Assembly (NCBI GenBank): GCA_003164095.1
Contig: PLRX01000089.1
Location: 24,188-88,187, forward strand
Origin: Acidimicrobiaceae bacterium
Lineage (GTDB): Bacteria > Actinomycetota > Acidimicrobiia > Acidimicrobiales > RAAP-2
DNA: 64,000 bases
Direction: 5' to 3'
The notes beneath the pieces are model-generated. The model did not search any database, had not been told where the DNA came from, and was given only the letters and a program-made list of their open reading frames with translations. Positions 26,545-34,947 of the stretch are shown here, piece by piece (positions within the stretch are counted from its first letter, which is position 1; each line of letters begins with the position of its first letter). The position numbers and the translations under genes are program-made.

Positions 26545-28325
26545 GTGTCTGACGGGACCTGGGGCAGCGACGGCCAGGTCATCGTGTGCGGGCTCCACGG
26601 CGTGGGACTGCGCACGGTCGAGCAGCTCCACCAGAGCCGTGTGCCGGTCGTGGTGGTCGATGACGCGCCGGACCCCCGACTGGCTGATGTGGTGGAGGGA
26701 TGGGGTGTGCCGCCCATCCGGCGGAGTGCCCGGATGGGCGACGGGTTGGCGGGGGCCGGCCTCGACAAGGCCCAGGCGGTCATCTGCGTCGAGTCCGACG
26801 AGCTGGCCACCCTCGAGATCGCCATGCGCGTGCGCGAGGCGCGTCCGGACGTCCGTCTGGTGGTCCTGATGGCCAACCCGTCCGTGGGTCGGGCTCTCGA
26901 GCGCATCCTCGGGTCCGGGATCATCCTGGACCCGGCAGCACTCGCGGCACCCTCGTTCGTGGAGGTGTGCCTCCACCGCCCCTCGCACCGTCTCGAGCTC
27001 GGGGGCGAGCGGTTCGTGGTGGCCGAGGTGGCCGCTGGCGAGGACGAGGCGGCGGGCCGGACGTTCCGCAGCCGGTTCGGGCACCTGGCGCCCGTGGCCG
27101 TCGTGCCGGCGGACGGCAGCGGCATCGTGTGCTGTCCCGGCCGTGACCACCCGGTGGCCGTGGGGGACCGGGTGACGGTCCTCGCTACCACCGCCGACCT
27201 GGACCGGGCGGGGGTCGACGTCGGCGAGGGCGACGGTCCGGCCGGCACGAGGATCCCTGTGGTCGAACGGGCCAGGCGCCGGTTGAACGCCCTCCGGGAG
27301 TCCAACGGCTGGGGCCTCACCGTGGTGGCGGTCGCTGTCTTCGTCCTCCTCGTCGTGGCATCGGCCGTCATCCGCGTCGGCTACGTGGTCCACGGGCCTC
27401 CGGGGCACCTGAGCACGCTGGAGTCGGTGTACTTCACGGTGGAGACTGTGGCCACTGTCGGCTACGGGGACTTCAACTTCTCGGGTCAGTCCCCCTGGTT
27501 CGTGGTCTTCGGGATCGTCCTCATCGTGCTCGGGGTCGCATTGGTCTCGACGGTGTTCGCACTGTTCACGAACTTCCTCGTGAGCCGGCGCATCGACCAG
27601 TCGCTCGGTAGGGGCAAGGTGCCCGGCATGACCGGGCACGTGGTCGTGTGGGTCTCGGTGCGGTCGGCGTGCGGGTGGTGGAGGGTCTGGTGGCCGAGGG
27701 GCGCAAGGTGGTTGTCGTCGAACGCGATGCCGGCAACCGCTACCTCGACCGGGCGAGGGCGCTCGACGTTCCCGTGGTGATCGCCGACGCCACGCAGCGC
27801 CAGACGCACGCCACCGTCAACCTGGCCGATGCCTCGGCCGTGGCCATCCTGACCAGTGCCGACCTCACCAACATCGAGACAGGGCTGGCGGTGCGCGAGT
27901 CACTGGGCGACCGGTGGGACGAGGTGCCGGTCGTGCTGAGGGTGTTCGACCGCGACTTGGCCAGGATGATGGAGCGGAACTTCGGGTTCCGCCACGTGCG
28001 GTCGACGTCGGCCCTGGCCGCTCCATGGTTCGTCGGAGCGGCCCTCGGTCTCGACGTGTTGGAGACCTTCTTCGTGGACCAACAGCCGTTCCTCGTGGGC
28101 CGGCTGGCCATCGTCCCGGGCGGGGGGCTCCAGGGCCTGGCCATGCAGGACCTGTCGGCCCGGACCAGGGTGGTGGCATTGGCCCGGGCGGCCACGGGCG
28201 GGACGCTCGAACACCCACCCCGCCGGGGGACCCGTTTCCAGGGGGGTGACCGGGCCTATCTCCTCGGTCCCTACGACGAACTCCTCGACGTGCTCCGTCG
28301 GGACCAGCGGCCGTCGAGTTCCTGA
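26545..28325 (+). pseudogene. Potassium channel with RCK/TrkA-N domains at both ends, interrupted by a frameshift
   Basis: The first frame (GTG 26545) encodes an RCK-like Rossmann domain ('VIVCGLHGVGLRTVEQL'), a TrkA-C-like region to ~235, then two helices around a K+ selectivity filter 'TVATVGYGDF' (~residue 304). It reaches 'MTGHVVV' and then shifts. The second frame continues from 27648 with 'GLGAVGVRVVEGLVAEGR', another Rossmann domain, to 28325. One missing base at ~27650 (TG[N]GGT) restores a ~594-residue protein. The domain order RCK-channel-RCK is real even if the shift is a sequencing error. If genuine, a channel lacking its C-terminal gating domain would be made. GAGGACGACC precedes the GTG. 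Confidence 0.8.
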
Positions 28326-28484
28326 GCCATCACCCGACGTTCGCCCTCGCAGGTGTGACGCGGGACCGGATCGGACGATGGGGAGGATGATCGGGCATGA
28401 TCGGTGCGACGCCGCGAGCCGGACCGGCGGACCGTCAGGGCAATCAGGACAATCAGGACGAACTGAGTGAGGTGGGGGGAACGC

Positions 28485-29747
28485 ATGATGCGCAAGCTCG
28501 TGACCGCTGCTGTCGCCGTGGCGGCGGCAACATCTGTCCTCGTCGGTGTAGCCGGCGTGGCGTCGGCCGCCCCGGCTCCAATGCAACTGGTCATCGGGCA
28601 GTCCCAGGCATTCGCCATCCTCGGGGCGTCGTGCGGCGGCATCCAGGAAGCCGTGACGACGAACGGCTTCGGCCCGTCCACCGGCTACCCGACGGGCGTG
28701 GTCCAGATGAAGACTTCGTGCGGAGGCAGCGGCAAGGGCGGTGGCTACCACTCGACGACCTACACGGCGACGGCCGACGTGGTCTGGGACTTGACCGCGG
28801 CGGTCGTATCGACATCGGCGCCGGCCACCGGCGCCGTCACCGACCCGTCGTACAGCGCGTTCGACACAAGTGGCAACGAGGTCTACAACTCGGGGACCTC
28901 GGCGTTCCTGCTCCTGGCGCCGACCTACGTTCCGGTGCCACGGGTCACGGGTGACTCGGTCACCGTGGGCCCTGCCGCCGGTGGGACGTCGGTGACGATC
29001 ACGGGCACCGGGTTCACCGCGGCCACGGCCGTGTCCTTCGGAGGCGTGCCGGCGGCGAGCTTCACCATCACCTCCGACACCTCGATCACGGCCGTATCGC
29101 CCGGCGCTGCGGCCGGAACGGTCGACGTGACCGTCACCTCGGCCGGAGGCACCGACCAGACCGGACCGTTTGACCTGTTCTCGTTCGTGGCCGCGCCGAC
29201 GGTCACCTCACTGAGCCCGTCCTCGGGGCCGCTCAACGGAGGGAACCTGATCGTCGTCTCGGGCACCGGCCTGGCGGCGGTCACATCGGTCGACATCGGA
29301 GGGTCGTACGCCGCGGTCGAAGCGCAGGACGACACCTCGATCACCGTGATCGCTCCAGCGGGCGAATCCGTCGACAACTCCTCACTGCGGGTCACGTCCG
29401 TTGGGGGAACGGCTTCCGCCGCGTACGCCTACACCGCACCGGACCTGTGCGGCACGGGCTGCGTGTTCACGAGTCCCGCAACCGCGTCGGCCTTCGCGAA
29501 TGTCCCATTCAGCTTCACCGTGTCGGCGAGCGGCTATGTCATCCCGTCCTTCACGGAGAAGGGCAAGCTGCCGAAGGGCGTCACCTTCGTCGAGAACTAC
29601 GACGGCTCCGCCACCCTGTCGGGTACGCCGGTCGTCGTCGGGCGACGGGCCCCCGCCGGCACCTATCGGGCCAAGGTCACGGCCACGTTCGCGTACGGCA
29701 CGGCGGTCAAACGGATCATCCAACAAGTGGTCCTGACGGTCAGCTGA
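28485..29747 (+). CDS. Secreted protein with TIG/IPT and Ig-like domains
   Basis: A 420-residue exported protein. It has a Sec signal peptide (residues 1-~32, MMRKLVTAAVAVAAATSVLV then ...GVASAAP). A ~120-residue N-terminal domain of unknown type follows, then two IPT/TIG domains ('AAGGTSVTITGTGFTAATAV', 'SPSSGPLNGGNLIVVSGTGL') and a C-terminal Ig-like He_PIG-type domain ('KLPKGVTFVENYDGSATLSG'). These are usually surface or matrix proteins. A G-rich site precedes ATG 28485. A 9-base direct repeat (CAATCAGGA) lies upstream at ~28441-28458. No anchor is visible, so it is probably released. Confidence 0.88.
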   Translation: MMRKLVTAAVAVAAATSVLVGVAGVASAAPAPMQLVIGQSQAFAILGASCGGIQEAVTTNGFGPSTGYPTGVVQMKTSCGGSGKGGGYHSTTYTATADVVWDLTAAVVSTSAPATGAVTDPSYSAFDTSGNEVYNSGTSAFLLLAPTYVPVPRVTGDSVTVGPAAGGTSVTITGTGFTAATAVSFGGVPAASFTITSDTSITAVSPGAAAGTVDVTVTSAGGTDQTGPFDLFSFVAAPTVTSLSPSSGPLNGGNLIVVSGTGLAAVTSVDIGGSYAAVEAQDDTSITVIAPAGESVDNSSLRVTSVGGTASAAYAYTAPDLCGTGCVFTSPATASAFANVPFSFTVSASGYVIPSFTEKGKLPKGVTFVENYDGSATLSGTPVVVGRRAPAGTYRAKVTATFAYGTAVKRIIQQVVLTVS

Positions 29748-29814
29748 TCGGCCGCACCTGGTCGACAGTCGGCTCGGCCCGGTGTCCGCGAACTAGTCCG
29801 GGACGCCCGGCAGG

Positions 29815-29828
29815 TACCCTGAGGGGTA
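29815..29828 (+). promoter_or_regulatory. CsoR/CstR-type operator 1 (TACCCTGAGGGGTA)
   Basis: Inverted TACCC-N4-GGGTA arms. The left arm doubles as a -10 box TACCCT, putting the start point near 29827 and leaving a ~22-base leader with GGAGG before the regulator gene. This fits autorepression. It closely matches the operators at 31878 and 34119. Confidence 0.7.
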
Positions 29829-29848
29829 CACGATCCGGAGGTAGACCC

Positions 29849-30118
29849 GTGGAATTGCCCGATGAGGTCGTCGACGACCTGCGCAAGCGGCTGCGGCGCG
29901 CCGGCGGTCAGGTCCAGGCCGTCGAGAAGATGCTGGCAGAGGGTCGCGAGTGCCGCGACATCGTCACCCAGCTGAGCGCGGCGATCAACGCGCTCGAGCA
30001 GACCGGCTTCCGCCTGATCGCGTCAGGCCTCACCTACTGCATCGAGCACCCGGACGAGGCCGCCGCCTCGGGCTACCCGCTGGACGAGGTGCAACGCCTC
30101 TTTACGAAGCTGGCCTGA
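29849..30118 (+). CDS. CsoR-family metal/persulfide-sensing repressor, CstR-like
   Basis: An 89-residue all-helical DUF156 protein ('RLRRAGGQVQAVEKMLAEGR', 'IVTQLSAAINALEQTGFRLI'). Cys35 and Cys64 are 29 residues apart, as in both CsoR and CstR. The copper-ligand His that sits four residues before the second Cys in CsoR is Gly60 here, so copper binding is unlikely. The Cys pair alone is the arrangement of the persulfide sensor CstR. Its neighbours are sulfide and persulfide enzymes, which supports that reading. GTG start with GGAGG 8-9 bases upstream. Its 3' end overlaps the convergent rhodanese-fusion gene by 17 bases. Confidence 0.9.
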   Translation: MELPDEVVDDLRKRLRRAGGQVQAVEKMLAEGRECRDIVTQLSAAINALEQTGFRLIASGLTYCIEHPDEAAASGYPLDEVQRLFTKLA

Positions 30119-31817
30119 CGAGCGACCGGGCCGACGCGGTCCGGGCCGCCTCTGCCGCCCGCCAGGTGGCCAGCCCGCCGTCCAGGTTGCGTGCCTCGAG
30201 GCCCGACTCGTGGAGCAGCTCGGTGGCGGTGTGGCCGCGCTGCCCGACCTGGCAGAACACCAGGAAGGGCCCCGGCCCGAGCGTCGGCAGGTCACGTCGA
30301 AGGTCGTCGAGTGGCGCGTGGACCGCCCCCGGAATGCTCCCGGCCCGGAACTCGTCGAGCGTCCGGACGTCGAGCAGCGTCCACCCCGCGGCGACAAGGC
30401 TTTCCACCTCGGTGGCCTCGACCACGTCGCATTCGCCGGACAGGATGTTCTCGGACATGTACCCGAGCATGTTGACGGGGTCCTTGGCCGACGAGAAGGG
30501 CGGGGCGTAGGCGAGTTCGAGATCGGCCAGGGCCGGTGCCTGCGTGCCGGCCGACATGGCGGTCGCCAGGATGTCGATGCGCTTGTCCACCCCGGAACCG
30601 CCCACCGCCTGGGCGCCCAGGATGGTGCCGTCGAGCGGGTCGAACAGCAGCTTGAGGGTCATCTGCTCGGCGCCGGGGTAGTAGGTGGCGTGGTTCCACG
30701 GATGGGCGTGGATGCAGCGGTACGGCCTGCCGACCGCCCGCAGCCGCGCCTCGTTCCACCCCGTCATGGCCGCGGTCCGGGAGAAGACCTTGACGATGGC
30801 GGTGCCGAGCGAGGGGACCGAGGGCCGATCGAGCCCGGCGATGTGGTCGGCCACCCGGCGGCCCTGACGGTTGGCCACGTTCGCCAATGCGACCAGGGAC
30901 GACCCTCCGCTCACCGAGTCGGTCTTCTCCACGGCGTCGCCGACCGCATAGATGTCGGGATTGCTCGTGCGCCCGGACCCGTCCACGGCGATCCCGCCCT
31001 GGGCGCCGATCGTGAGCCCGGCCATGACGGCCAGCCGCGTGTCGGGGCGGACTCCGATGGAGCCGACCACGAGGTCGGCGGGTAGGACGCGTCCATCGAC
31101 CAGGATCACCGCAGTGTCCGTCACCTCGGTGACCGCCGCCCCGGTGACGACGCCCACGCCGTTCGCCAGCAGTTCGGCCTCCACCAGCACCGCCAACTCC
31201 GGGTCGAGGGGGGTCAGGACCTGGGCGGCAGCCTCGACCACGGTCACCTCGATACCGGAGCGTGACAGGTTCTCGGCAGTCTCCAAGCCGATGAACCCCG
31301 CGCCGATGACCACGGCGGTCTGAGGGCGCGACGAGACGTCGCCCGCCAGGCGCTCGGCGTCCTCCACCGTGCGCAACGACCGCACCCGCTCGAACCCCGG
31401 GATCGGTGGGCGTACCGACACCGCACCGGGACTGAGCACCAGCTTGTCGAACGCGATCTCCGTGGTGGACCCGTCGACGGTCGAGCGCACGGTCACCGTG
31501 CGGGCGGAGGGGTCGATGTCCACGACCTCGCTGTCGACCCGGACGTCGAGGCGGAAGCGCTCGTAGAGCTTCTGCGGCGTCTGGAGCAACAGGTCGTCCT
31601 CGTCCTCGATCACCCCGCCGACGAAGTAGGGCAGCCCGCAGTTGGCATAGGAGACATGACCCGACCGCTCGAGCACGATGATCTCGGCCGACTCGTCGAG
31701 ACGGCGGAGGCGTGTCGCCGCCGACATCCCGCCGGCCACGCCCCCGATGACGACCACCTGGCGTGGGCGGTTGGCGTCAACGGTGTCGTCGTGGGTGGAC
31801 GTCGTTGGTCTCGGCAT
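30102..31817 (-). CDS. CoA-disulfide/persulfide reductase with C-terminal rhodanese domain
   Basis: A 571-residue flavoprotein. Residues ~20-450 form a pyridine-nucleotide-disulfide reductase with FAD motif 'VVVIGGVAGGMSAATRLRR' and the single redox Cys60 in 'SYANCGLPYFVGG', the CoA-disulfide-reductase signature. Residues ~475-560 are a rhodanese domain with active Cys ~522 in 'FCQVGQRG'. Such CoADR-Rhd fusions act as NAD(P)H-dependent persulfide or polysulfide reductases. ATG 31817 is chosen because GAGG is 9 bases upstream; ATG 31826 has GAGG touching it. A CstR-type operator at 31878-31891 and -10 TATAGT (31879-31874) lie just upstream. Confidence 0.93.
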   Translation of the reverse strand: MPRPTTSTHDDTVDANRPRQVVVIGGVAGGMSAATRLRRLDESAEIIVLERSGHVSYANCGLPYFVGGVIEDEDDLLLQTPQKLYERFRLDVRVDSEVVDIDPSARTVTVRSTVDGSTTEIAFDKLVLSPGAVSVRPPIPGFERVRSLRTVEDAERLAGDVSSRPQTAVVIGAGFIGLETAENLSRSGIEVTVVEAAAQVLTPLDPELAVLVEAELLANGVGVVTGAAVTEVTDTAVILVDGRVLPADLVVGSIGVRPDTRLAVMAGLTIGAQGGIAVDGSGRTSNPDIYAVGDAVEKTDSVSGGSSLVALANVANRQGRRVADHIAGLDRPSVPSLGTAIVKVFSRTAAMTGWNEARLRAVGRPYRCIHAHPWNHATYYPGAEQMTLKLLFDPLDGTILGAQAVGGSGVDKRIDILATAMSAGTQAPALADLELAYAPPFSSAKDPVNMLGYMSENILSGECDVVEATEVESLVAAGWTLLDVRTLDEFRAGSIPGAVHAPLDDLRRDLPTLGPGPFLVFCQVGQRGHTATELLHESGLEARNLDGGLATWRAAEAARTASARSLVRPAS

Positions 31818-31873
31818 GTGACACATCCTCGTGGAGGGTCCGGATCGGAAAAAAGGGGAGTTCGACTCTGTTA

Positions 31874-31891
31874 ACTATACCCCTAGGGGTA
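31874..31891. promoter_or_regulatory. CsoR/CstR-type operator 2 (TACCCCTAGGGGTA) between divergent genes
   Basis: A perfect 14-bp palindrome at 31878-31891. The adjoining minus-strand TATAGT (31879-31874) is a good -10 box for the reductase-rhodanese gene. A TACTAA at 31890-31895 could serve the SQR gene on the plus strand. One site could therefore control both directions. Confidence 0.75.
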
Positions 31892-31986
31892 CTAACTTCC
31901 TACCACGGGACGAGGAGTCCCACCAGGCCGAGGAGCGTGGCGATGGACGGGGCGTGGGAGTGCGGGTGCGGAAGGCGTGGTGCGAC

Positions 31987-33228
31987 ATGCATCGCATCGT
32001 GATCCTGGGGGGTGGCACGGGAGGGACGCTCGCGGCCAACCGCCTCAGGAAGGCGTTTGGCACCGACGAGGCCGGCATCACCGTTGTCGACCGGGACGAC
32101 GCCCACGTCTACCAGCCCGGACTCCTCTTCGTGCCGTTCGGGCTGACCCACCCGGAGGACATCACCCGACCACGCGGTCGCCAGCTGCGCGGCGGCATCG
32201 ACTACAGGACCACAGGTGTCGATCGGGTCGAGCCGGACCAGCAGACCGTCGTCCTCGCCGACGGATCCACCCTCGACTACGACGTGTTGGTGGTGGCCAC
32301 CGGTGCGGTCCTCGCCCCCGAGGAGACCGAGGGTCTGACCGGCCCGGGGTGGATGGAGCGGGTCTTCACCTTCTACACCCCGGAGGGAGCAGCCGCACTC
32401 GAACAGGCCCTCGCGACCTTCGACCACGGCCGGCTGGTCGTCAACGTCGTCGACCTACCCATCAAGTGCCCGGTGGCACCGCTGGAGTTCTGCTTCCTCG
32501 CCGACTGGTTCCTCCGCGAGCGCGGCGTCCGCGACCGCGTCGACCTGACCTATGTGACCCCCCTCGACGGTGCCTTCACCAAGCCGGTGGCATCGGATCG
32601 TCTGGGAGGGATGCTGGCGGAGCGGGACATCGAACTGGTCACGGAGTTCAACACGGGCGAGGTGGACGGAGCAGGTGGCCGTCTCATCTCCTTTGACGAT
32701 CGGGAGGTTCCCTTCGACCTGGCGGTCGTGGTTCCGGCCCACAACGGTGCGCCCTGCATCGTCCGGTCCGACGGGCTGGGCGACGAGTTCGGCTTCGTCC
32801 CGACCGATGAGCATACCCTCCAGTCCACGTCCCACCCTGAGGTGTTCGTCCTCGGGGACGCCGCATCCCTGCCGGTCTCCAAGGCCGGCTCGGTGACCCA
32901 CTTCGAGGGCGAGGTCCTCGTGGAGAACGTGCACCGGTTCCTCCGCGGAGAGCCGTTGGACGCCAGCTACGACGGGCATGTCAACTGCTTCATCGAGACA
33001 GGATTCCACAAGGCGATGCTCATCGACTTCAACTACGACATGGAGCCCCTCCCGGGCCACTACCCCGGGGACGTCGGGCTACCGCTCCTGAAGGAGTCCC
33101 ATCTCAACCACCTCGGGAAGCTGCTGTTCCAGTGGGTGTACTGGCACAGCCTGCTGCCCGGCCGGGACCTGCCCGGTATCCACAGCACCATGCCCACGCG
33201 GGGCAAGCGACAGGCATCCGCGGTCTAG
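31987..33228 (+). CDS. sqr: Sulfide:quinone oxidoreductase-family flavoprotein
   Basis: A 413-residue FAD protein of the SQR/FCSD family. The N-terminal FAD motif is 'IVILGGGTGGTLAANRLRKA'. The redox Cys segment 'DLPIKCPVAPLEFC' has Cys161 and Cys169. Cys334 near the C-terminus could pair with Cys161, as in SQR. 'HPEVFVLGDAASLPVSKAGS' is the second FAD-binding segment. A C-terminal amphipathic region (LGKLLFQWVYWHSLLPG) could attach it to the membrane. SQR oxidises sulfide to persulfide/sulfane sulfur and reduces quinone. ATG 31987 is chosen as the Met just before the FAD fold. It leads an operon with the TusE-like and DsrE-like genes. Confidence 0.9.
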   Translation: MHRIVILGGGTGGTLAANRLRKAFGTDEAGITVVDRDDAHVYQPGLLFVPFGLTHPEDITRPRGRQLRGGIDYRTTGVDRVEPDQQTVVLADGSTLDYDVLVVATGAVLAPEETEGLTGPGWMERVFTFYTPEGAAALEQALATFDHGRLVVNVVDLPIKCPVAPLEFCFLADWFLRERGVRDRVDLTYVTPLDGAFTKPVASDRLGGMLAERDIELVTEFNTGEVDGAGGRLISFDDREVPFDLAVVVPAHNGAPCIVRSDGLGDEFGFVPTDEHTLQSTSHPEVFVLGDAASLPVSKAGSVTHFEGEVLVENVHRFLRGEPLDASYDGHVNCFIETGFHKAMLIDFNYDMEPLPGHYPGDVGLPLLKESHLNHLGKLLFQWVYWHSLLPGRDLPGIHSTMPTRGKRQASAV

Positions 33229-33243
33229 GAAGGAGAAGTCGCC

Positions 33244-33561
33244 ATGACGGTCACGAGCATCGCCGGCGTCGACGTCGACCTGAACGAAGAGGGGTTCCTG
33301 ACGGATTCCTCGCAGTGGACCGAGGACATGGCCGTCGAAATCGCGCGGGGCGAGGGCATCGATCCGCTGACGGACCGTCACTGGGAGGTCATCCGCTTCA
33401 TGCGGGCCGAGTACGAGGCGAAGGGTACGGGGCCGACCGTGCGGATGCTCGGTAAGACCTCGGGGGTGCCGGTCAAGGAGCTCTACCAGCTGTTCCCCAA
33501 GGGCCCGGCCAAGTTGGCCGCCAAGATCGCCGGTATCCCCAAGCCGCGCGGCTGTATCTGA
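33244..33561 (+). CDS. TusE/DsrC-family sulfur-relay protein
   Basis: A 105-residue protein with the family layout: 'DLNEEGFLTDSSQWTEDMAV', 'LTDRHWEVIRFMRAEYEA' and C-terminal 'PKPRGCI' with the penultimate Cys104. DsrC of sulfate reducers has a second Cys ten residues earlier; here that position is Lys. So this is the single-Cys, TusE-like form that can carry one persulfide. AAGGAGA lies just before ATG 33244, 15 bases after sqr. Likely accepts sulfur from the DsrE-like partner or SQR. Confidence 0.93.
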   Translation: MTVTSIAGVDVDLNEEGFLTDSSQWTEDMAVEIARGEGIDPLTDRHWEVIRFMRAEYEAKGTGPTVRMLGKTSGVPVKELYQLFPKGPAKLAAKIAGIPKPRGCI

Positions 33562-33601
33562 CCTCGCCCGGCGGCGGGCACCACGAACGAAGGAGCGCAC
33601 T

Positions 33602-34069
33602 ATGCCGGATCCGATCGAGAAGGTGTCGATCATCATCTCCAAGGGTTCCCTCGAAGGGATCTATCCGGGCCTGATCATGGCCAACGGGGCCCGGGCCGAG
33701 GGCATCGAGGCCAACCTGTTCTTCACCTTCTTCGGGCTCGATGCCATCCACCGCAAGCGCTTGGACCACATCAAGGTGGCAGCGGTGGGCAACCCCGGCA
33801 TGCACATGGCGAGCCTGGTCGGCGTGCTGCCGGGGATGTCGGCCATCGCCACCCACATGATGGAGAAGAAGATGGAGTCGTTCGACATCCCCGGCATCCC
33901 GGAATTCATGGAACTCATCGGCGACACGGGCTGCGGCATGTATGCCTGCAAGGCCTCGGTCGACCTGTTCGGGTTCTCCGAGGAGGATTTCATCGAGCAG
34001 GTCGAGGGCATCATCACCGTCGGCGAGTTCTACGAGATCGCCGCCGGTGGCGAGATCATCTTCACCTGA
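33602..34069 (+). CDS. DsrE/DsrF-like (DsrE2-type) sulfur carrier
   Basis: A 155-residue protein. 'KVSIIISKGSLEGIYPGLIM' and 'GIEANLFFTFFGLDAIHRKR' match the DsrE2/DrsE fold. The conserved Cys116 is in 'GMYACKASVDLFGF', with a second at Cys111. The central 'MHMASLVGVLPGMSAIATHM' is hydrophobic. DsrE2 proteins trap and pass sulfane sulfur to TusA/DsrC-type carriers. It is in an operon with sqr and the TusE-like gene (40-base gap, with AAGGAG upstream). Confidence 0.93.
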   Translation: MPDPIEKVSIIISKGSLEGIYPGLIMANGARAEGIEANLFFTFFGLDAIHRKRLDHIKVAAVGNPGMHMASLVGVLPGMSAIATHMMEKKMESFDIPGIPEFMELIGDTGCGMYACKASVDLFGFSEEDFIEQVEGIITVGEFYEIAAGGEIIFT

Positions 34070-34118
34070 GCCCACGGCGGCTGACGCAGCGAATCACGCG
34101 GACGATCCTCCGGGAATG

Positions 34119-34134
34119 ATACCCTCGGGGGTAT
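34119..34134 (+). promoter_or_regulatory. CsoR/CstR-type operator 3 overlapping a start codon
   Basis: ATACCC-TCGG-GGGTAT inverted repeat. It contains a -10 box TACCCT (34120-34125), and the ATG of the next small gene begins at 34133 inside the right arm. The transcript would therefore be leaderless and directly blocked by a bound repressor. Confidence 0.7.
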
Positions 34135-34288
34135 GTGTAGAGCCGTGACGTGCAAGCAGTGCGGGCGCCCGACCTGGAAGGGGTGCGGGCTCCACGTGGA
34201 GCAGGTGCTCGGTGACGTCGCCCCCGAGGACCGCTGCGCCTGCCGCACCGGATCGCCCCCGGCCAGGAAGCGTTGGTTCGGCCGCTGA
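34133..34288 (+). CDS. 51-residue Cys-rich (zinc-ribbon-like) protein
   Basis: Starts MCRAVTCKQCGRPTWKGCG and ends RKRWFGR. Six Cys (2, 7, 10, 18, 35, 37) and His21 include one CxxC and one CxC, consistent with a zinc or iron site or with thiol chemistry. Short proteins beginning MCRA(I/V)TC are, as I recall, common in actinobacteria with no assigned role. ATG 34133 lies 7 bases after TACCCT, so it is probably leaderless. The start overlaps the third CstR-type operator, which ties it to the sulfide/persulfide genes upstream. Stops 3 bases before the convergent gene. Confidence 0.8.
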   Translation: MCRAVTCKQCGRPTWKGCGLHVEQVLGDVAPEDRCACRTGSPPARKRWFGR

Positions 34289-34291
34289 GGC

Positions 34292-34939
34292 TCAGTCGCG
34301 GCGTGTCGGCCGGTGGCCGGGGCGTCCGCCACCGGTGTTGTCGCCCTCGGTGACCACCTCGACGACCGGTTCGGGACGGTCGTCGAACTCGGTGCGTAGC
34401 GCCCGCGACATGACGGCGTGCTGCAGGTAGAGGGTGGTGATGTAGGTGAGCTCGAGGATCTCCTCATCGGGAAGTGCCTCGCGGAGGGCGTCGAACAGCC
34501 CGTCCGGCACGCGCCCGTGGTCGAGGGCCAGGCAGTCGGTATAGGCCATCACCAGGCGTTGGGTGTGGTCGAAGCAGTCGGCGGCCGCCCAGTGCGGGAC
34601 GGCTCCGATGGCCTCCTCGGACACCCCGAGGGCCCGCAACGACTTGCAGTGCTGCGAGTAGACGAACTGGCTGCCTGCTGCCCACCCGACACGGGCCTGG
34701 GCCAACTCGCGCAGCACCGGGTCGAGGAGCCGCTTGGGGCTCTGGTAGAGGCCGAACCCCTGGACGGAGTGCTCGAGCACGTCCGGTACCAGGGCGAACA
34801 CCGTCCACCAGTCGCCCGGGGTGCCGTCCGAGGTGCCCGGCTCCGCCACCGGGTCCCGGTCCTCGAAGAGCAGGTCGTACATCACCGTGACGATGGGCGC
34901 CTCCGCGTCCGCACGCGGTACCTGGCGGAGCCGGGGCAC
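34292..34939 (-). CDS. Carboxymuconolactone decarboxylase/AhpD-family protein
   Basis: A 215-residue all-helical protein. Starts VPRLRQVPRADAE at GTG 34939. 'VFALVPDVLEHSVQGFGLYQ', 'RELAQARVGWAAGSQFVYSQ' and 'HCKSLRALGVSEEAIGAV' match the CMD family. The usual CxxC redox pair is reduced to a single Cys before the Lys of HCK (QHCK). It is 8 bases downstream of the VOC gene, so co-transcribed. AhpD-like peroxide reduction looks unlikely without CxxC; the role is open. Confidence 0.88.
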   Translation of the reverse strand: MPRLRQVPRADAEAPIVTVMYDLLFEDRDPVAEPGTSDGTPGDWWTVFALVPDVLEHSVQGFGLYQSPKRLLDPVLRELAQARVGWAAGSQFVYSQHCKSLRALGVSEEAIGAVPHWAAADCFDHTQRLVMAYTDCLALDHGRVPDGLFDALREALPDEEILELTYITTLYLQHAVMSRALRTEFDDRPEPVVEVVTEGDNTGGGRPGHRPTRRD

Positions 34940-34947
34940 CGTGGAAC

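Noticed and set aside
29849..30118. Copper-sensing CsoR
   Set aside because: The His ligand four residues before the second Cys is Gly; the neighbours are sulfur enzymes, with no copper ATPase or chaperone.
30102..30118. Overlap of the CstR-like and reductase-rhodanese genes as a sign of wrong annotation
   Set aside because: Both C-termini are normal for their families; a 17-base convergent overlap is acceptable.
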